Shown: positions 32,708 to 47,384, counted from the stretch's first letter. The stretch is DNA of 64,000 nt from Cruorifilaria tuberocauda (GCA_013365365.1 JABVXU010000065.1:124001-188000); one strand, 5' to 3'. The notes: generated by a model from the letters alone, not told the origin. Translations and numbers: made by a program.

Positions 32708-34466
32708 GATGTTTTTCATGCCATGGCAAGTGAAGGAAAATGGATGAAGTATGAGGCTATTCATCTAGACTGCATAAAAAATATGCGACACATGCCTTAT
32801 TCAATTACAAGCAAATTTTTAAGAAAATTCAACTTACAAAGTCATAAATAATAATACTTTGAATTAAAAAGACCAAAAAAATATTGGTACGACTTTTGAT
32901 GTATAATGAGAGTGTTGAATGCTGAATACATGAAAAATAAAGAAATGAATAGCAGCTGTAGGGTTACTTTAATCCATGGATTGTGAGATCTTAAGTTTTA
33001 GCTGTCTGATGGCATAATGTTTCAATGTTATCAGTAAGAACCAAATTTTGATCGAATGTTTTTGATTTTGGAGAATTTGAAGTACAAACTTGCACTGGTA
33101 ATTGCAAACCATATCTGTTTGCCTCGATGTTTTACAATTTGAAAATTTAAAAATTGTCAGCAAAAGAGCATGAAGTAAATCATTCGGAATTTTATTTTAA
33201 AGGTTAATTAATCTTAGGAAAAAAAAGATTTTCTAGCATTGGAAGATTGAAAGAAACGGTATTATTTCTTACTTATCAAAGGTATGAATCCGTAAAGCAC
33301 TGATTTAAAGGTTCTTTTTGAAAAGCACGAGAAAGTACGGATATCATTTCAGTGATTGATTGTATTGATCTTTAGATCAAGTTGCTGGCCCGATTTGATA
33401 GTATGAAGTAATTTGAAAAGATTTATCACTATTTTCCTCATAATCATCGTTACGAATATTGAAAAATTTTCGATGTGAGTACAAAATGGTTAAAGATGTG
33501 CAAGCAAATCAATCGATTGATTCATATTGATGATTTCAAATTATCTTAGAAAGATGGTAAGCAAATACAACCAGATTTCTCAGTAGACATTTTAGACAGA
33601 ATTTTCAACATCTTTCTGTATCAATTAAAATGATTGCATTGATATAATGCAGTGGAATGAAATTATAAAGAGGAAGTGTTATTAAAAGACTGAATACAAA
33701 TTTTGATAGAACATTTAGCATGAAGAAATGATTATACGACAAGTCAGAAAAGTGTAGGGAAAAAAGTGAATGACTTAGATTTCGAAATGGAAATTAGGAA
33801 GTTATCGCAAGGCAATTTTGGATATATTTTAGATTAGAAAAAAATGTTACTGCAATCAAGACTAGCTGACATTATCACATTAAGAAATAATTGAATGGGA
33901 GAAAAATCACGGTCAGTGATGATAACTGAAAACTAAACTTTTTGTCACCATTAGTTTCGAAAATTATTCCCAAAGACTTTCAAAAACAAAATTATTAATC
34001 GTGAAGACTACTGATTCTAAAACTAACAACTATCAGAACCAAATTTATTCTCGTTAATTTCAAACACTATCATTAAATAAATAGCATTCTGCGACGAGAT
34101 AATCCTAATCTAAACAAAATAAAAGTTTGGTATTCCTGAAGGTTTTCAGTTACAGCTACGAAGAATTTTATTCAACACAATTTGAAAACCTTCAGAAAGA
34201 AGTTTGAGGAGCATTATTCCATGATAGGAAATACAATGAATTCAAATTCATTTGATTGTACAGATTATCACATAATTTATAAATTAACAAATGCATTTAT
34301 AATATTTCTCGTTACAAGCTTAAATTCAATTTTCCTTCTCAACATGTTTTAAGAACTGAATTTAAACAGTTCAAATCAATAGCTTTCACCTACACGATTT
34401 GCTTTTGAAAATACCAAATCTGAAATAATGTCCATTAAGGCAAGCTTTTTACAAATCGAAGGCATT
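32708..34466. other. Convergent intergenic region
   Basis: Lies between the 3' ends of lin-9 (plus) and the transporter gene (minus). No exon, RNA gene or repeat was recognised; only AT-rich sequence with scattered polyadenylation-like hexamers. Confidence 0.6.
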
Positions 34467-37400
34467 CTACTCTATCATTTGCAGCTTTTTGAAAATGGTC
34501 CAACAATTTGCATATACTCCAGCACAAACTGCGAAAATTCCTGTCATTATGACGAAAATGTTCCACGAGATTTTTATATACCTCTGACGAATGTTAAGTG
34601 AAACCTGAAAGAAGCGTTTCAAGTAAAAGAATAAAAAAATTCATCACGTATTTATGTCCTCTGTTAATGTTCTTTCGAATATTGGATTTCACTTGTTTTA
34701 CTTTGTTTCAAAAAGATGTCGAAAATATTAAATAAATTAGAGTTCAATTTCACAAATTCCGGAACAAAATTACAGTTAAATGATGAGAAAAGTGATGAAT
34801 GAATGAAGTATTTCATAAGAAACAAGACTATATTTTTTAAGAAAAATAACCTTCCAGTCATTCCAGAATGTGATCATTTCAAATATCGGTGGATATATAA
34901 GTGCACAAAAAGTGCCACTTGTTACTCCGACCAGGGGTATCATGATTTCTAGGTGAGGTATACTTATGGACATTAACATTGTAACGGATACCCAAAATAT
35001 TCTGAAATTAGAATAGTTTTGTTCAACAGATAAAAGAAGATATTTTTAGCCTAGTAACTCTTCTTTAATACACCTTTCGTAACAGTATAAATATGGCAAA
35101 CTCAGTTAATCTCAGTTAAGAAAATATTCGATCAAAGAATGTGAGATAAAAATGAATTTAACTATGCAATCTGAATATATCTTTCGTCGCAAAAAAAAAT
35201 GACTTTAAAAATGAGTTGCGTGAATCGGACCTGAATCCCTTATCGACAATTTTTTTTGAAAAATTTGGAAAACGATTTGTAAATTTCCGATGGAAGCCAT
35301 TAAAAAACATATCCAGGATAACATACATAGCAACAGAATGGCCGAGCATCGATTGCAACATTAGAAATATATTAATCGCTGAATATAATCTAAACAGATG
35401 TGTTCATTGACTCTTAAATAAACAGCCTTTCCTTTCTTATAAATGAACTTCAGAGCTGGTCACATGACTTTTTTGTGATAAAGATATCGACAATTAGGGA
35501 TAGAGGTACATCAGTTATCATATGTAATACTTTAAGAATTCCATCTTTTAATTGGTATTCCTGGACCAATAATGTTGTAAATTTAAAAAATGCATGCCAA
35601 ATAAACTGTTTTATTAAAAGGTATGATTTTCTAATGAATGAAAATACTAAAATCAATTCTAGAAACTTTAATGTAGAAAGACAACTGACCCCTCTTTCGG
35701 TACATTCATAGTAATAGTTGGTTGCGTATTTGATCCAAAAGCCGTATAACCGTAAAAACCAATTGTAATCATAAACAATGTACAAAAACACATCGTTGTT
35801 GGTAACACACCAAAATTACTCAGAAAATCTTCCGGTGTTTCAAGCTTGTTTTCCACTGGTAGGATCTTTAATTAAGGAGTAAAGAAAGACGATAAGAGCT
35901 CCACTTATTTCTAAAAACAAAGATAATTACCATTGTTTGCCCCTCAAAAGCATACATGGCCATTCCAATGAACATAATGACACCAGTAAAGTTAGTGACA
36001 GCAGGAAGTTCTTTCCAATGATTTGGTTGCCGTACTGTGAACTGCATAATGACAAAAGCACCCAACAAGAAAAATACAGATGAAACCATCGCAAATATAC
36101 TGAGCAAACGCATTTCCGTGAACATATTTAATGCAAGGATGGGTACTGAAGATATGCCAATAATAAAACGACTAATGAATACCTTCGATAAGTTGCACTG
36201 GTATAGGTATAGCTATGTGTTTTGGATTTTTATTATTTGAAGTACTCCACAGACAATCTTTCCTAAGTACATCTCTCTATAAAATATAAAAATCAATGGA
36301 GAACTTGCTTAAATATTACTAACTTTGGAATATTCTGTAAACGATGTTTTCCAAAATGCAATATGCATGGTCACTTGAGCTTAAATAAATTTCAAAAAGA
36401 AACTTACTGAACGAAAGAAGAGCCATTACTTTGACACCGCCCACAATGTAATCACCCAATAAATGATTCATATTATCCGCTATAAATAATATTGCGACAC
36501 TGCACATACCTAGCTGATAGAACAGTATGGTAATATTTACTATATACCTATAAAAAACGGAAAATCATAAAATGTGCACGCAATTTTTATTGATCTAGAA
36601 AGCAATAGGTAACAAATACCATTAATTAATTAATGAGTGGCATTTAATGTCATATGTCTCAAAACTCTAGCATTAACCAAGCAAGAGATAAAAATAACAA
36701 ATATTAGTCTTGAGATCTGAAGCTCCACCTTTATTCTCACCGTACTAAAGTTAATTATTAGAAAGGCAAGTTAAATTATTTATTACGAGACTTTTCAAAT
36801 TAAACGGCTTACATAATGATTTTGCTATTATTGCGTAATGCTCTTATGTCACTGAAATCACAGACTTTCTTCGCGAAATGACCATAATCAAGTGAAACAC
36901 GCTCTGATTTTTTTGCTAAATGTTGTGAAGACCTGACAAGAATATGATCTCCATACCAATTAAAGCCCGCAATGACGAAATTTAACACCAAAGACATCTG
37001 AATACTCAATATATAAAGTCTGCATTTATTTAAGGACTTGTGAAATTAAAATGTAAGATAATAATAAAATTATAGATATATGTTTAACGTTTAGCTGAAT
37101 CCTTATGAACTCTGTGCTAAATGAAACAGAAACTTACCCATAAACCTCCAAGTTTCCAAGCATATGGTAGTGAAAAGCAGCCAGCATTAAACATACTTTT
37201 AGAAAGCATCATTATTGCCCGATGTGGTCTGTAAATGTATTACATTTCTAAAGTAAAATCCAAAGAAAATTAAATGTATGATAAAAGAAAGCAATAACAA
37301 AAAGTTAAATCTAAATGATCTGAAAGGAATAATATTCCAATGAAATTATAAAATTCAGGTTGTATTGAAAATAGCACATTAAGCCTATTTTTTTAATTTA

Positions 37401-38723
37401 TATTAAAACTCACGAAATAACATCGCCCTTGCGAGTTTCGTGCTGCACCAAATGTCTGACATCGCTAACGCTCGTGCCGTCTTCACTCATTCCATCAATT
37501 CGATTATCTGACACGAAAGACAGCAAAACAATTCAGCAGATGGTATTCTCTACAATTTGATTTAAGTGCGAAAAAATAGTCTATTACTTGCAAATTTGAC
37601 ATTAGTCAAGCTATTATAAAGTAAAAAATATTAAAAAAAAATAAACATCAACATCATCCAATATGAAACAGTACGAGTCCTAATGTTAAAGCGTAAAGTT
37701 CACAATACTTTTCTGTTTCCATTTCAACAAAATCTAAACGTGAATCAAAAATTTCTCCCCATTACATATATGCCCTCTCAACACTAATGAACTTCTCAAT
37801 ATATGGTTTATTGATCCTAACAATCGTAGTGAAGATCATAACGTACGGAACAGTCAATGGTAAGTCTGCTATACCATAAAACAAACAGTTTCACCATATA
37901 TGATGATGTTATTTATATACCGGCATTCATTCATATGAAAACAATCAAATGCAATGAGCTACGAATAAAACAACAAAGTATACAAGTTCGAAACAAGAGA
38001 TCCAGAAAAAGGAATGATGCATTTATAATGCTAGAATCATGCACTCATCAAAAAGGTGCAATGCTTCTCCTATTCACATTCTTGAAGTTTTGTTTCTAAT
38101 ATATTCTTCCATAACCCAACAGAAAAGACTGCTTTAGTATTGCTAAAAAAGTTTCCGAAAAACAATAAATAAATACGAACTTTGACAGAAGAAAAGGAAA
38201 TACTACTTATATCAGATTAATTTAATTCAAATAAATTTCTGATTTTCCGCTGAACATATTATATTGAAGAACGATAAGTCTAAAATAAGAAATTGGATAA
38301 ATTAAATCCAATACAAACCAAACGTAAATACAAAAGATGTGATTTATCTTATTTCTTCAGCGGTTTTCTCTTCCTTACGCTTCTTCTTAGTTGAATGCTT
38401 TCTCCTATTCCTTCTTCCTCTTGCGGTTCTGTCAAAAAAGTCTCGTTTAATTGTCTTTATGAACACTTTTCCTGTTTTACCCTACGCCAGCCTTTAATTC
38501 TTGTATTTTCAGTTGATTACCATTTTACTTTTTGCCAAATTCCATCCCACATTTAAAAAACGAATTGTATGTGACATCCCACTAAGTTTGATGAATCTGC
38601 TGACAGAGAACTGATAAGGAAATGCAATTCATACAATTATATAATTTACTCACCGACAACCAAACCTTCTTCAATATGCAGTTGTTCAGTTACATCCATG
38701 GCTTCAGTAATTCTACTATTCAT
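34467..38723 (-). CDS. SLC36-type amino acid transporter
   Basis: Integral membrane transporter of the amino acid/auxin permease clan, closest in motif to proton-coupled SLC36 (PAT) proteins, which move small neutral amino acids across plasma or lysosomal membranes. The first exon ATG (38721-38723) directly follows a TTTTCTTTAG acceptor, fitting trans-splicing. It joins in phase (GTC G|AT) to the exon encoding DNRIDGMSEDGT. The hydrophilic N-terminus leads into the family hallmark PHRAIMMLSKSMFNAGCFSL (TM1 entry, residues S.FNAG..SLPYAW). Later TM segments include GVIMFIGMAMYAFEGQTM and the TM loop VLPVENKLETPEDF, then LFMITIGFYGYTAFG, all typical of SLC36. The final exon encodes the last TM (FVIMTGIFAVCAGVYA) and stops at 34467. 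The substrate cannot be told from sequence. Confidence 0.85.
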
Positions 38724-38910
38724 CTAAAGAAAAAAGAATATAAATCACCAATGTATTTCCAGAAATTTCACACATATTCTTATTGAAAAGTCTTTCCGTC
38801 TAAAACAAAAACAAAAAAATGATAATTGACTTATTAAACTTTGTAAAACCACAAATATTGTGCGAAATAGGACGAATAACGAATGATGAAGAAAGAAAGT
38901 AGGCGATAAT

Positions 38911-39404
38911 TCAAACCTCATTGTTATGATAAATATCATTTCTTGATTGATTTCGATTGAGCATTAAACTTCTTTGAAGAGGAACCTTAATTTCGAACCA
39001 TTTTGCCCGAAAACCGTTTTCTGTGAAAACAATACCCGATTTTCGATGAAAAGAAACAGTAAAGGATGCGTAAGATTCCGTGCAACCTGAAGTATCCTGA
39101 AATATTAAAAAAATATAAGTTGTGAGATCTATTTCAATGTAATTATGAGTAAATCTACCTTAAAGATCGAAAATGGCATTTAAATATAGCTTGTGGAATA
39201 CACAAGAAATGATAAAAACTGAAAAATCGAGAAATAAAATCTAAAAAGTAAGAAAACTGATTCAGACCTCGTGCAAATAATTTGTATTATCAAAAAGACA
39301 GCTTCTAAACAACACTGTCTCCTCTTTGTTGACTTTACAAATTTTTAACAACCCGTAAAAACTACCATTACCATACCACTCAAAATGCGCCAACCGGCAA
39401 TTAA
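38911..39404 (-). CDS. CUB-like exons of uncertain gene
   Basis: Two exons (about 39268-39404 and 38911-39096) encode a segment resembling the C-terminal half of a CUB domain: paired cysteines (KICKV..FRSC..SGCTES) and the closing pattern YASFTVSFHRKSG plus ENGFRAKW. The stop is at 38911. They lie between the APC4 3' end and the transporter. The upstream exon (39639 down) has a strong GTAAGT donor that would join in phase to 39404, making them the tail of APC4. Alternatively they form a separate secreted-protein gene whose first exon I cannot find. The donor between the two (GAG|GTCTGA) is weak. CUB domains are extracellular, so fusion to nuclear APC4 would be odd. Confidence 0.4.
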
Positions 39405-39546
39405 CTGAAAATATATTTCCGCATTTTCTAAATAAAAATATGGTTTTATAAACAAGCAAATTTATAAAAGAACATAGCGAACAGTAACAAAACATTAAGC
39501 ATAAAAGTTTAATATAAAAATAAAAGTAACTATGATAATCAATAAT

Positions 39547-42500
39547 TTATATTTGAAATGAAACATAGGATGTTAACTTACTTGACGAATTGAAAGAATT
39601 TTCAATCCTTGACAGCTTTGCTGAAGTTGGAGATTTAGGCTAAAAAATTGATTTCTAATGAAATATTAATATGCAAACTTGAGTAATTCCGACGGGATTT
39701 TTTGTATTATTCTAATAGGACTCAGTGTACTGAATAACAGAATAATAAACTTAAGCATAGTGCTGTGCTATAATTAAAAAAAAATTCATCCATAACACCG
39801 ACCACTATATTGATGTGTTAAATTCTTTTATTGTAGGTTATCGATCATTATCAAAATCAACTCCACAAAGTTCAAAATTTTAGTTATTTTCGCCAAAAAA
39901 TCAAACATACCATAACATTATCGACTCCTTTCGCACTTTTTCCAATCTTTTGTGAATGTTGTTTATCAGCTTCCATTCCGAAGTTTCCGCTATTCGAATT
40001 TTCTGGTAAAATCTCTTTAGGATTCTTGTTAAAGCTAGCAACATTTTTCATACATCGTTTTGAATAGCACATTTCGTACAGAACTTTACTTGAAGCTCCA
40101 TAAATTATATGACGAGAACCATTAACACCGATGCAAGATACTGCAAATGGTTCATCCGCTAACGTTGCTAACCACTTTTGCTCTGGAAAAATATTTAACG
40201 ACATAAATATCCTTTTTCGGTATGTCTATAACTAATAATCTAAATTAAAATTTAAATTACCTCTATAAAAAAATTTAATATTCGTCCGTTAGAAGGAATA
40301 AATAAAAAAGTACTGAATAAATAATAACCAAAAGAAGATATCTGCAAATTTATTAAAAAATTCTTTTTTATAAATTTCTATTTCTCTAAACTCTGAGAAA
40401 TTACCGTCATATGTACAGCTTGTGGATACATTTTCATGAGGTGAAAATATTGCAAACTTTTCAAAACCTTCTGCGTGACTCTGTTCCAACACTAAATTTG
40501 TCTGCTGAAATATAAAAATGAAGGCACAACTGATTTCGTCTAAAATTTATCAAAAAATTGGATGCTAAAAAGATATATGAGCTGTTAGCTTATGAAACAT
40601 ATAAATACAAAATTATTTCATTCAAATTAAAAATTTCTAATCTCCTAATAAGAAGTTATTCAACCTAGATAAATGAAAGCTCCAAAATAGTTGGTTAGAC
40701 GATTAATAATATTCTTGTGAAATACTGGTCTTTAATCCCAAAATTTAGATAACCACTTAATAATACAACGTTTGATATAATTTGAACTTAGAGATTACCG
40801 CTATAACTGCTTCAGTGAAGTTTTTCAAGAATATATCTTGTATAGTTTGCAAGGCGTCAAAACAACTCGTAATGCTATCGGCTAAAGTTCGCGAAGAATG
40901 CTGCTCAGACAGCAGATTCCAAGCATTGCTTTGCACATCCAGACGATATTTAAGGGGTTTTTGACAATTAAAATACTGAAGAACCTGAAAGTACATGAAA
41001 TAGTAAAAAAAATTTAAGTAAAATTACAGTTAATTTGGAAAAAACAGACTTTATCAAACGAATAATTTTGGCACGTATCGGCTTTAGATTCACTTCCTTC
41101 AGCCGCATTTCCGTTTCTTGCAATGGTAGTTTGCTTGATATACTGAAAAATGAGATTATACGCAACGCTAAAAAATAAAAATCCTTACAATTCTAACTAG
41201 AGATCTTCCAAATATTTGAAATAAATTAAATCAAAGTCATTCAAATAGCTATCAAGATAAACGTTTTTTTTCAAATATTCTATTTTGAAACTTTTGCCGT
41301 AAGTTTAAACTATTTAAGCTAAACTAACCTATCAATTTTTGTTGCTTCATAGTAAGGAATCAATATATAAAAATGGTTCCATTAATCAATCCCCCAACTA
41401 AAAAAAATCGGGCTGATAAGGGGCAAAAAAGGGCAATAAGGCAATAAATCGGGTAATGCAGTTTGAAATATTTCTTCAACTGAATGATTCCAGCAAGAAG
41501 AAGATGTCGTATTTATAGCTCAATGATGAAGCAGATATGTGCAATAACAGAAAACATAATTACAAGTAGTTAGAAACTTGTGATAAATACAAACACTATG
41601 AATTGCTTTTATTGTGATTTATATTTTTTGAGTAAGTGACTATTCTTGAACATTAAAAAAATCATTCTTAACAGAAGCCTATTTACCTCAGTAATCAATT
41701 GCAAATCGAATTTCATTTCTGTAGCGGAACGTTTGTTCTTTGCCGTAAATGGCGGCGTCTGTGATAACCAACTAGTGAAACTAACCAAATCCTTTCTAAA
41801 ATAATACTTGTTACGCCAGAAAAGTACTAGTTTTCTCATTTTTAAAGATTTTCAACCAACAATTTTAAATATTTCACATTTCGCAACTTATTTTTTTGGA
41901 GTAAGAAAGTTAGAGTTATAAATTTTGAGTGAACCTTCAAGAATCCTAAACCATTTCACTTAATGATCGTGAGTGAAAGTTGAAAAATAAACCTGTTGCG
42001 CGTAGCCACTAACTGCATTTCATTGATTTTATTAATAATATCTTCTGCCACATTCATAAAATTCCGAAGTTCTTTTAACGAAGCTCCCTCATCATTTTCT
42101 TCAGCATATTTGCCGTAAGGATATACATCAACATTAAATAGACGCTTTGGTAAAAGTTTTTCACTGAAATTGCAATAATTGAACTTTTATTTCCACCTTT
42201 ACAAATAAGTCATGAATGAATTTAATGTCATTAAAACTCAAAATCCATTTTTCAAATAAAAAATATTAAAATAAATAACAAAATATGAAATAAGTTTACA
42301 TATGAAACGATTTAGTGAGAGAAAAAAATTTTTATTTGATCTAATTTTCAATTCTGAAGTACTTACGTTTTAGAACTACGCAGTGCACATCGCACCTCGA
42401 TGAACAACTGTTTCATATTATGCTGCAATGCTTCCGCACCAGGAAGGAGATCTCTACCAATGCTTCCAATTATATCACTAAAACTTCGAAACTCAATTAT

Positions 42501-45403
42501 TCATACTCCTTAATTTGTTTTAAAATAATCATGATTTTGATCAATACAATTCCAATAACTTTATAATAACTAAAGAACTTTCTTACACAAAACGATCGAG
42601 CAAAGATGCCATCAATTCTGCAATCACTATGAGAAAGTTAGGCAGGAATTTCTGGACTTTGAAGCAAAAACCAAATCAAAATCAAGGATATACTGACCCA
42701 AAACCTCTGTTTGCCCAATCAGTCATTTTTTTCCATTCCGTTGGTTTTAGTACGTTACGATAAAAATTGACCAGCTCTGGACTTGCATGCCCTGTCAATA
42801 TCATACTAATAAAACATTCTCCAAGATTACAATTTGAAGCATTTTTTCCTCCAAAAGAACAGAATTTTTCATTAAATTCCTGAAAAATGATGCTTCCAAT
42901 AAAACTGAAAGCTTCTTAAGAACATTGTTTCTATTAATTCATACAATCAGAAAATCCGATCCTATGCAACACTGGGTTAAAAGACACAATGATTGGGATT
43001 ATCAAAATAGCACTTATTTTAGAATAACTCGCGCAAAATATTTGTGGCATCCACATCACTTCTTGAGAAACTCTGTTGATAAGATTATTGAAATATTTGA
43101 GAAATACAATATATGATAAAACGAAAATTTCGCCAGTACCTTGGACTGATCCTCCCAGTCGATAATAGCTCGAGCAAATGCTTCAGAAACAAAACACACA
43201 TAAAAAACTAATTTCAGCCATCTGCAACATAAAAATCTAGAAGAAACTTTTGAAAAATTCAAAAACAGTAATTTATCACTTCAAAATTCCTTTTAATAAA
43301 ATCATTAATGGAGACACTTTTCAGATAATATTGTAGCAATTAATAACAACCTATAAAAATAAGCGATAAGCAAGATGCTGGAATAATAAGCACAACATCC
43401 CAAGAAATAAGCTAGTTGAACCGACCTGCTTGCAATGATCCATATGAGACCATTTTTTAGATAACTTAAACTGTCGATGTCGAAACCAATCATTTGAGTA
43501 TTCATTCCTGGACTGCTTGCTAAAAAATGTTTTGCATTCGTCAAAAAGTGGCCTACCATTCTGAAGTGAAAAGTAATAATAGTGAAGAGCAATAGTTAAA
43601 GTATTCGCTTCACCTACAGTATTTTACGGAAATTTATGAAAATATTCGACTCTTCAAGAATTCATCCTTAAACTAACATTATGTTTGAATCACAGTTTAA
43701 TTATGGACTTTATCATATGAGCGAATCTTACCGCTGAGTTGGCCCATACTGGAATACACTACCATTAGTTGATCTCTCTTAGATGAATAAAACATATCAC
43801 CCACTGTTATCGAATACGGATCGCAGTTGCCTAAAAAGCACAGAAGTTTCAAAAATATAATATCAAGCTGCTTTATAATTTCGTTATCACATCCTCATGA
43901 AAAATAGTGGATAATGTAGAACGGCAAATCTATCTATGGGTGCCGAAATTCACTCTTTATCAAAAGCATTTTCAAATGAATAAAAAAAAGGAATGCAGGA
44001 AAAAGTACCAAATAAGTGGGATGGCGGTTCAATAGAAGCAATAGGAAGAATACCCGCTGCTAAAATAATTACAGAATTGTCTATGTTAAGCGCGAATAAC
44101 AATGTTCCAAGGATACTGAGATTGCTGTTGTCACAGAATGCTTTCATCGCTCTCAGCTGATTCAATTCTTCTGATTTGTCATTTAAACTTTCGCTTTCTG
44201 ACAAGTCACCAAGCTAGAAATATCTTGCTTAATAGTACTCATAAATAAAGAAGAATCAAAAGTTGTTTTTCTTAAAATTTAGATCAGAAATTAAATTAAC
44301 ATGGAAAAATTCTAACTTTTTAATTATCATCAAAATTTCCATAAGTAAACGATTATATTCCAACTGATTCAGGAAAAGTGACAGAAATACTTACTACGCC
44401 GGAAAGCGTGTCCTCGTTTATTAAATTTATATTCAAATTCTGACTGAGAAGTTGCCATCTCATCCGTATAACACGAGTTTTCAGTCTAAATTGAAAAGTG
44501 CAGAAAACAGCCTTACTACTGAAGATGCTAAAAAGCTAAATATTTTTGAATGACATTTTTTTTAATAGAACTGATACAGTAATATCGCATCAATTAGCAA
44601 GCATAGAATCAATGCTTTTACCTGACAGTAAATCTGACAATCCCTTTCTCAGCATCTAGTAAGTGAATACAACCGTCACTAAAAGCTGTTGCGAGAACCT
44701 GAAATTATTATGTTAATTTCGAGTTAAAAAATGTAGTTTAAACTACAAAGTAAATTTCAAAACGTGATGTTTACCTTCCCATCAGGACTCCAACACATCG
44801 TTTCGAATCGAATTTCACTTTCTGATTTCACTCGATCTAATAAAAGTGGCTTAACATCGTAGATATCTCTCTAGAAATAAAACAAAATCAAGAATATCAA
44901 GTATTTTTATTTCAGTGTTTAATCAAAAATTGAAATCAAATAGCAAACTATGGTCGACAAATCAAAATTAAAAAAATATATGTTTAAGCGATTTTATGAA
45001 GATTTCTTATTCCTCAGGAATTTGTGCCAATTTTACCTTCCATCCATGTCTCCAATGCAAACGTCGTACACATACTTCACCTTTTTGAGATGCTAAAGTT
45101 AACAAATCAATGCTAGGATTCCATAAAGCTTGATGAACCTGAAATAACACGCTTATTCGACTGTAATGAGATTAAAGGCGATTAAAATAAGCATTTATAA
45201 GATGAAATAGAAGCTATAATCAAGTTATTAGAATTCTAGGTTTGATATAATGATTATTACTAGCTGATCTTAAAGTTTTGCCTTTATCAGCGGTATATTT
45301 AAAATATAAGAATAATAACCTTGAATGGAGAACCGCGACTTAAAACTGTTTTACCCATCAAATCAGTTGCAATGCAATGACTTGACATATAAATAGATTC
45401 CAT
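39547..45403 (-). CDS. emb-30: APC4 / EMB-30, anaphase-promoting complex subunit 4
   Basis: Scaffold subunit of the APC/C ubiquitin ligase, linking APC1, APC5 and the TPR arm; C. elegans emb-30 is required for the metaphase-anaphase transition in meiosis. It is a large multi-exon minus-strand gene. N-terminal exons give WD40-like blades: ALWNPSIDLLTLASQKGEV matches the first APC4 blade (VWSPKRDLIALANTAGEV in human), then ETMCWSPDGK and ATAFSDGCIHLLDAEKGIV. The middle exons carry the long helical domain, with ILTGHASPELVNFYRNVLKP and GKYAEENDEGASL equivalent to the family's region. The C-terminal part (WLATLADEPFAVSCIGVNGS plus YEMCYSKRC) matches the second propeller half. The start ATG at 45401-45403 precedes the first blade. 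The 3' end is uncertain: reading on gives a stop at 39547, while a GTAAGT donor near 39583 would splice into CUB-like exons. Confidence 0.85.
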
Positions 45404-47384
45404 CACCTCACTTTTTACACTCTTTTCTGCAATACATTTGCGTTAACAGTGGTAATTTAATACAATATGAAATGCGAATGATTTGAAAATTACATAATAG
45501 TACAAATAAAACACATGAATTAGTGGAAATAACATATTTGAGTAAAATGACCTTAAATTAGCAAGTCATTTTATTCATAGTATGTACACTTGAATTAGAG
45601 AAAGTCTGTTCTAACTGATACAAAAGATACAAGTGATATGTTCATAAGATATAGTAATATGTTGATACCAAGAGATATGTTGAAGATGATATGAAGATAG
45701 TACTATGCACTAACACAATCTGTGGTACTACACCAGGTGTATGTTATTTTCAAGCACTGATCTGAAAATATCAATCCCAACAACCACCTCTATATTAAAT
45801 GGGAATTTTTCTCGGGATTAATTTAAGGAACAAAAATCTTTGAGAAGAATATCGGAAAAGAATTGGAAAAGAAGAAAGGAATTAAGATTAGGATTAAATA
45901 GAAAAATTAAAGGAAAGATAAACGTGCAAATGATTTATGATGATGATTTGAAATGTTCCGAGGATTAGAGTTTATTAGGTGATGATTAATTTATGTACCT
46001 ACCCGGACTGGACAAGAATTACTGCCCTAACATCAAAATAAATCATGTTAGTCAAATTCTGAAATACTGTTGGAATTTTCCAGTCTGTAATTTAATTTCT
46101 AATTTACAAACAAAAAACGAACGATAAAATGTTGAAAAAAAGATCGATTATATTCCTGAGGAAAGAAAACGGAACATTTAAAAAAAAACCGAAATACGTA
46201 ATTATTGTTCAACAATGTTTATAAACTATTACAGATTAAATAATTCATGAAAAGATACTCTATTCCTTATAAATTAAACTTAGTCTACGGAAATGTTGAA
46301 ATGTTTGACTAGCTTCTTGATATACAATTCCTCTCATTAATCTCGTCTTCTATCATGTTCTTATCATCTTTAATGATAAAAATCTGTAGATAACAGTTTT
46401 CATTGTATAGCTTTTCCCAGACAAGTCAGGAGAATGATATTCTTAAAGAATAATGAAGAATTCAATTATTTGACTCAATTAGAGTTGTATGATAACGATA
46501 AAACAGATTGTATGATAGAGACAAGCTTTACAAGAGTAACGAGCAAGCTTATTCTCATACTATCATCCTAAAATCCTCAGGATAAAAGACAATAATGCAT
46601 CCATTTATTCCTTGTATGACCTCTTGAACTCTCACATGACAGTTCTCTATCCAGGCAATATTAATATTATCGGATGAAGTCTCTTCCTCCCTCTCTTTCT
46701 TCATTTCTCGTAACAGCAATCGAAACCTTGGCTGGTCTCACTGGTAAAACGAAAAATTTTTTGAAAAAAAGAACCTTAAAAACTTCAAATAGAAATAGAA
46801 CCTTCCATTTTCTAATTTTTGAAAAAATTGATAGGAGGATGAAGTTGAAGTTGATGAGTGAAAACATGAGAACAAACGATATATGCTGCAATCATCAAAA
46901 CACTATAGCTACAGTTATAGTATGGGATTCACGCAACAACATCGTTTTCCATACTGAAAGACAATCTTCGATTAAATAATTAAAATTCTTAATTCAAAAA
47001 TGGCACATTTTTTTAAAAAAGCAAGTCCCCCTGTATACCAAAACTAGTCTGAGTGTTTATTTTCCAACCACAGAAATTCATAACAAATTCAACATAGTAT
47101 GGTAGGATTACAATCTAAACTACTATACGATTCATCACTGCCTATGGTAAAACAGGATGTTCTGGTAGTGCTTGAAGGATAGATAGATTAGAAGCTTCAA
47201 CAAAAAAAAATATTTTAGGAAGTCAACAAATTTTTTGAGATAGAGTACAGAAATGCATACAGGCATATAATGTAGTATCGGTCGCTTTGTGTGTATTTTA
47301 AAATCCATTTACTTTACAACTTTAGAGCAACAGTCGTGACATAAAAATAATTATAAAGTCGAGATTTCTGTTATTTGATTTTTC
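45404..47384. other. Intergenic region upstream of APC4
   Basis: About 2 kb between the start of APC4 and the stop of the lysine-rich gene, both on the minus strand. It holds one copy of a dispersed repeat (45620-45725). Overlapping ORFs on both strands at 46667-46979 mirror a purine-rich stretch; I cannot support them as genes. Confidence 0.55.
45620..45725 (+). repeat. Dispersed repeat, copy 1
   Basis: About 105 bases sharing an ordered set of words with 54784-54885: GATAC..., GATATGTT, ATAAGATA, AGTA.TATGTTGATA, AGATAT..TGAAGATGA.ATG and the ending GCACTAACACAATC. Both copies are in the same orientation and about 9 kb apart in non-coding DNA. It is probably a genome-wide repeat family. 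Confidence 0.7.

Noticed and set aside
38340..38460. Lys/Arg-rich minus-strand ORF inside an intron of the transporter gene
   Set aside because: No ATG in frame and a stop just upstream; the transporter exons on both sides join in phase without it. Low-complexity coding by chance is the simplest reading.
46667..46979. ORFs on both strands upstream of APC4
   Set aside because: They share the same purine-rich DNA, lack splice signals and recognisable protein features.
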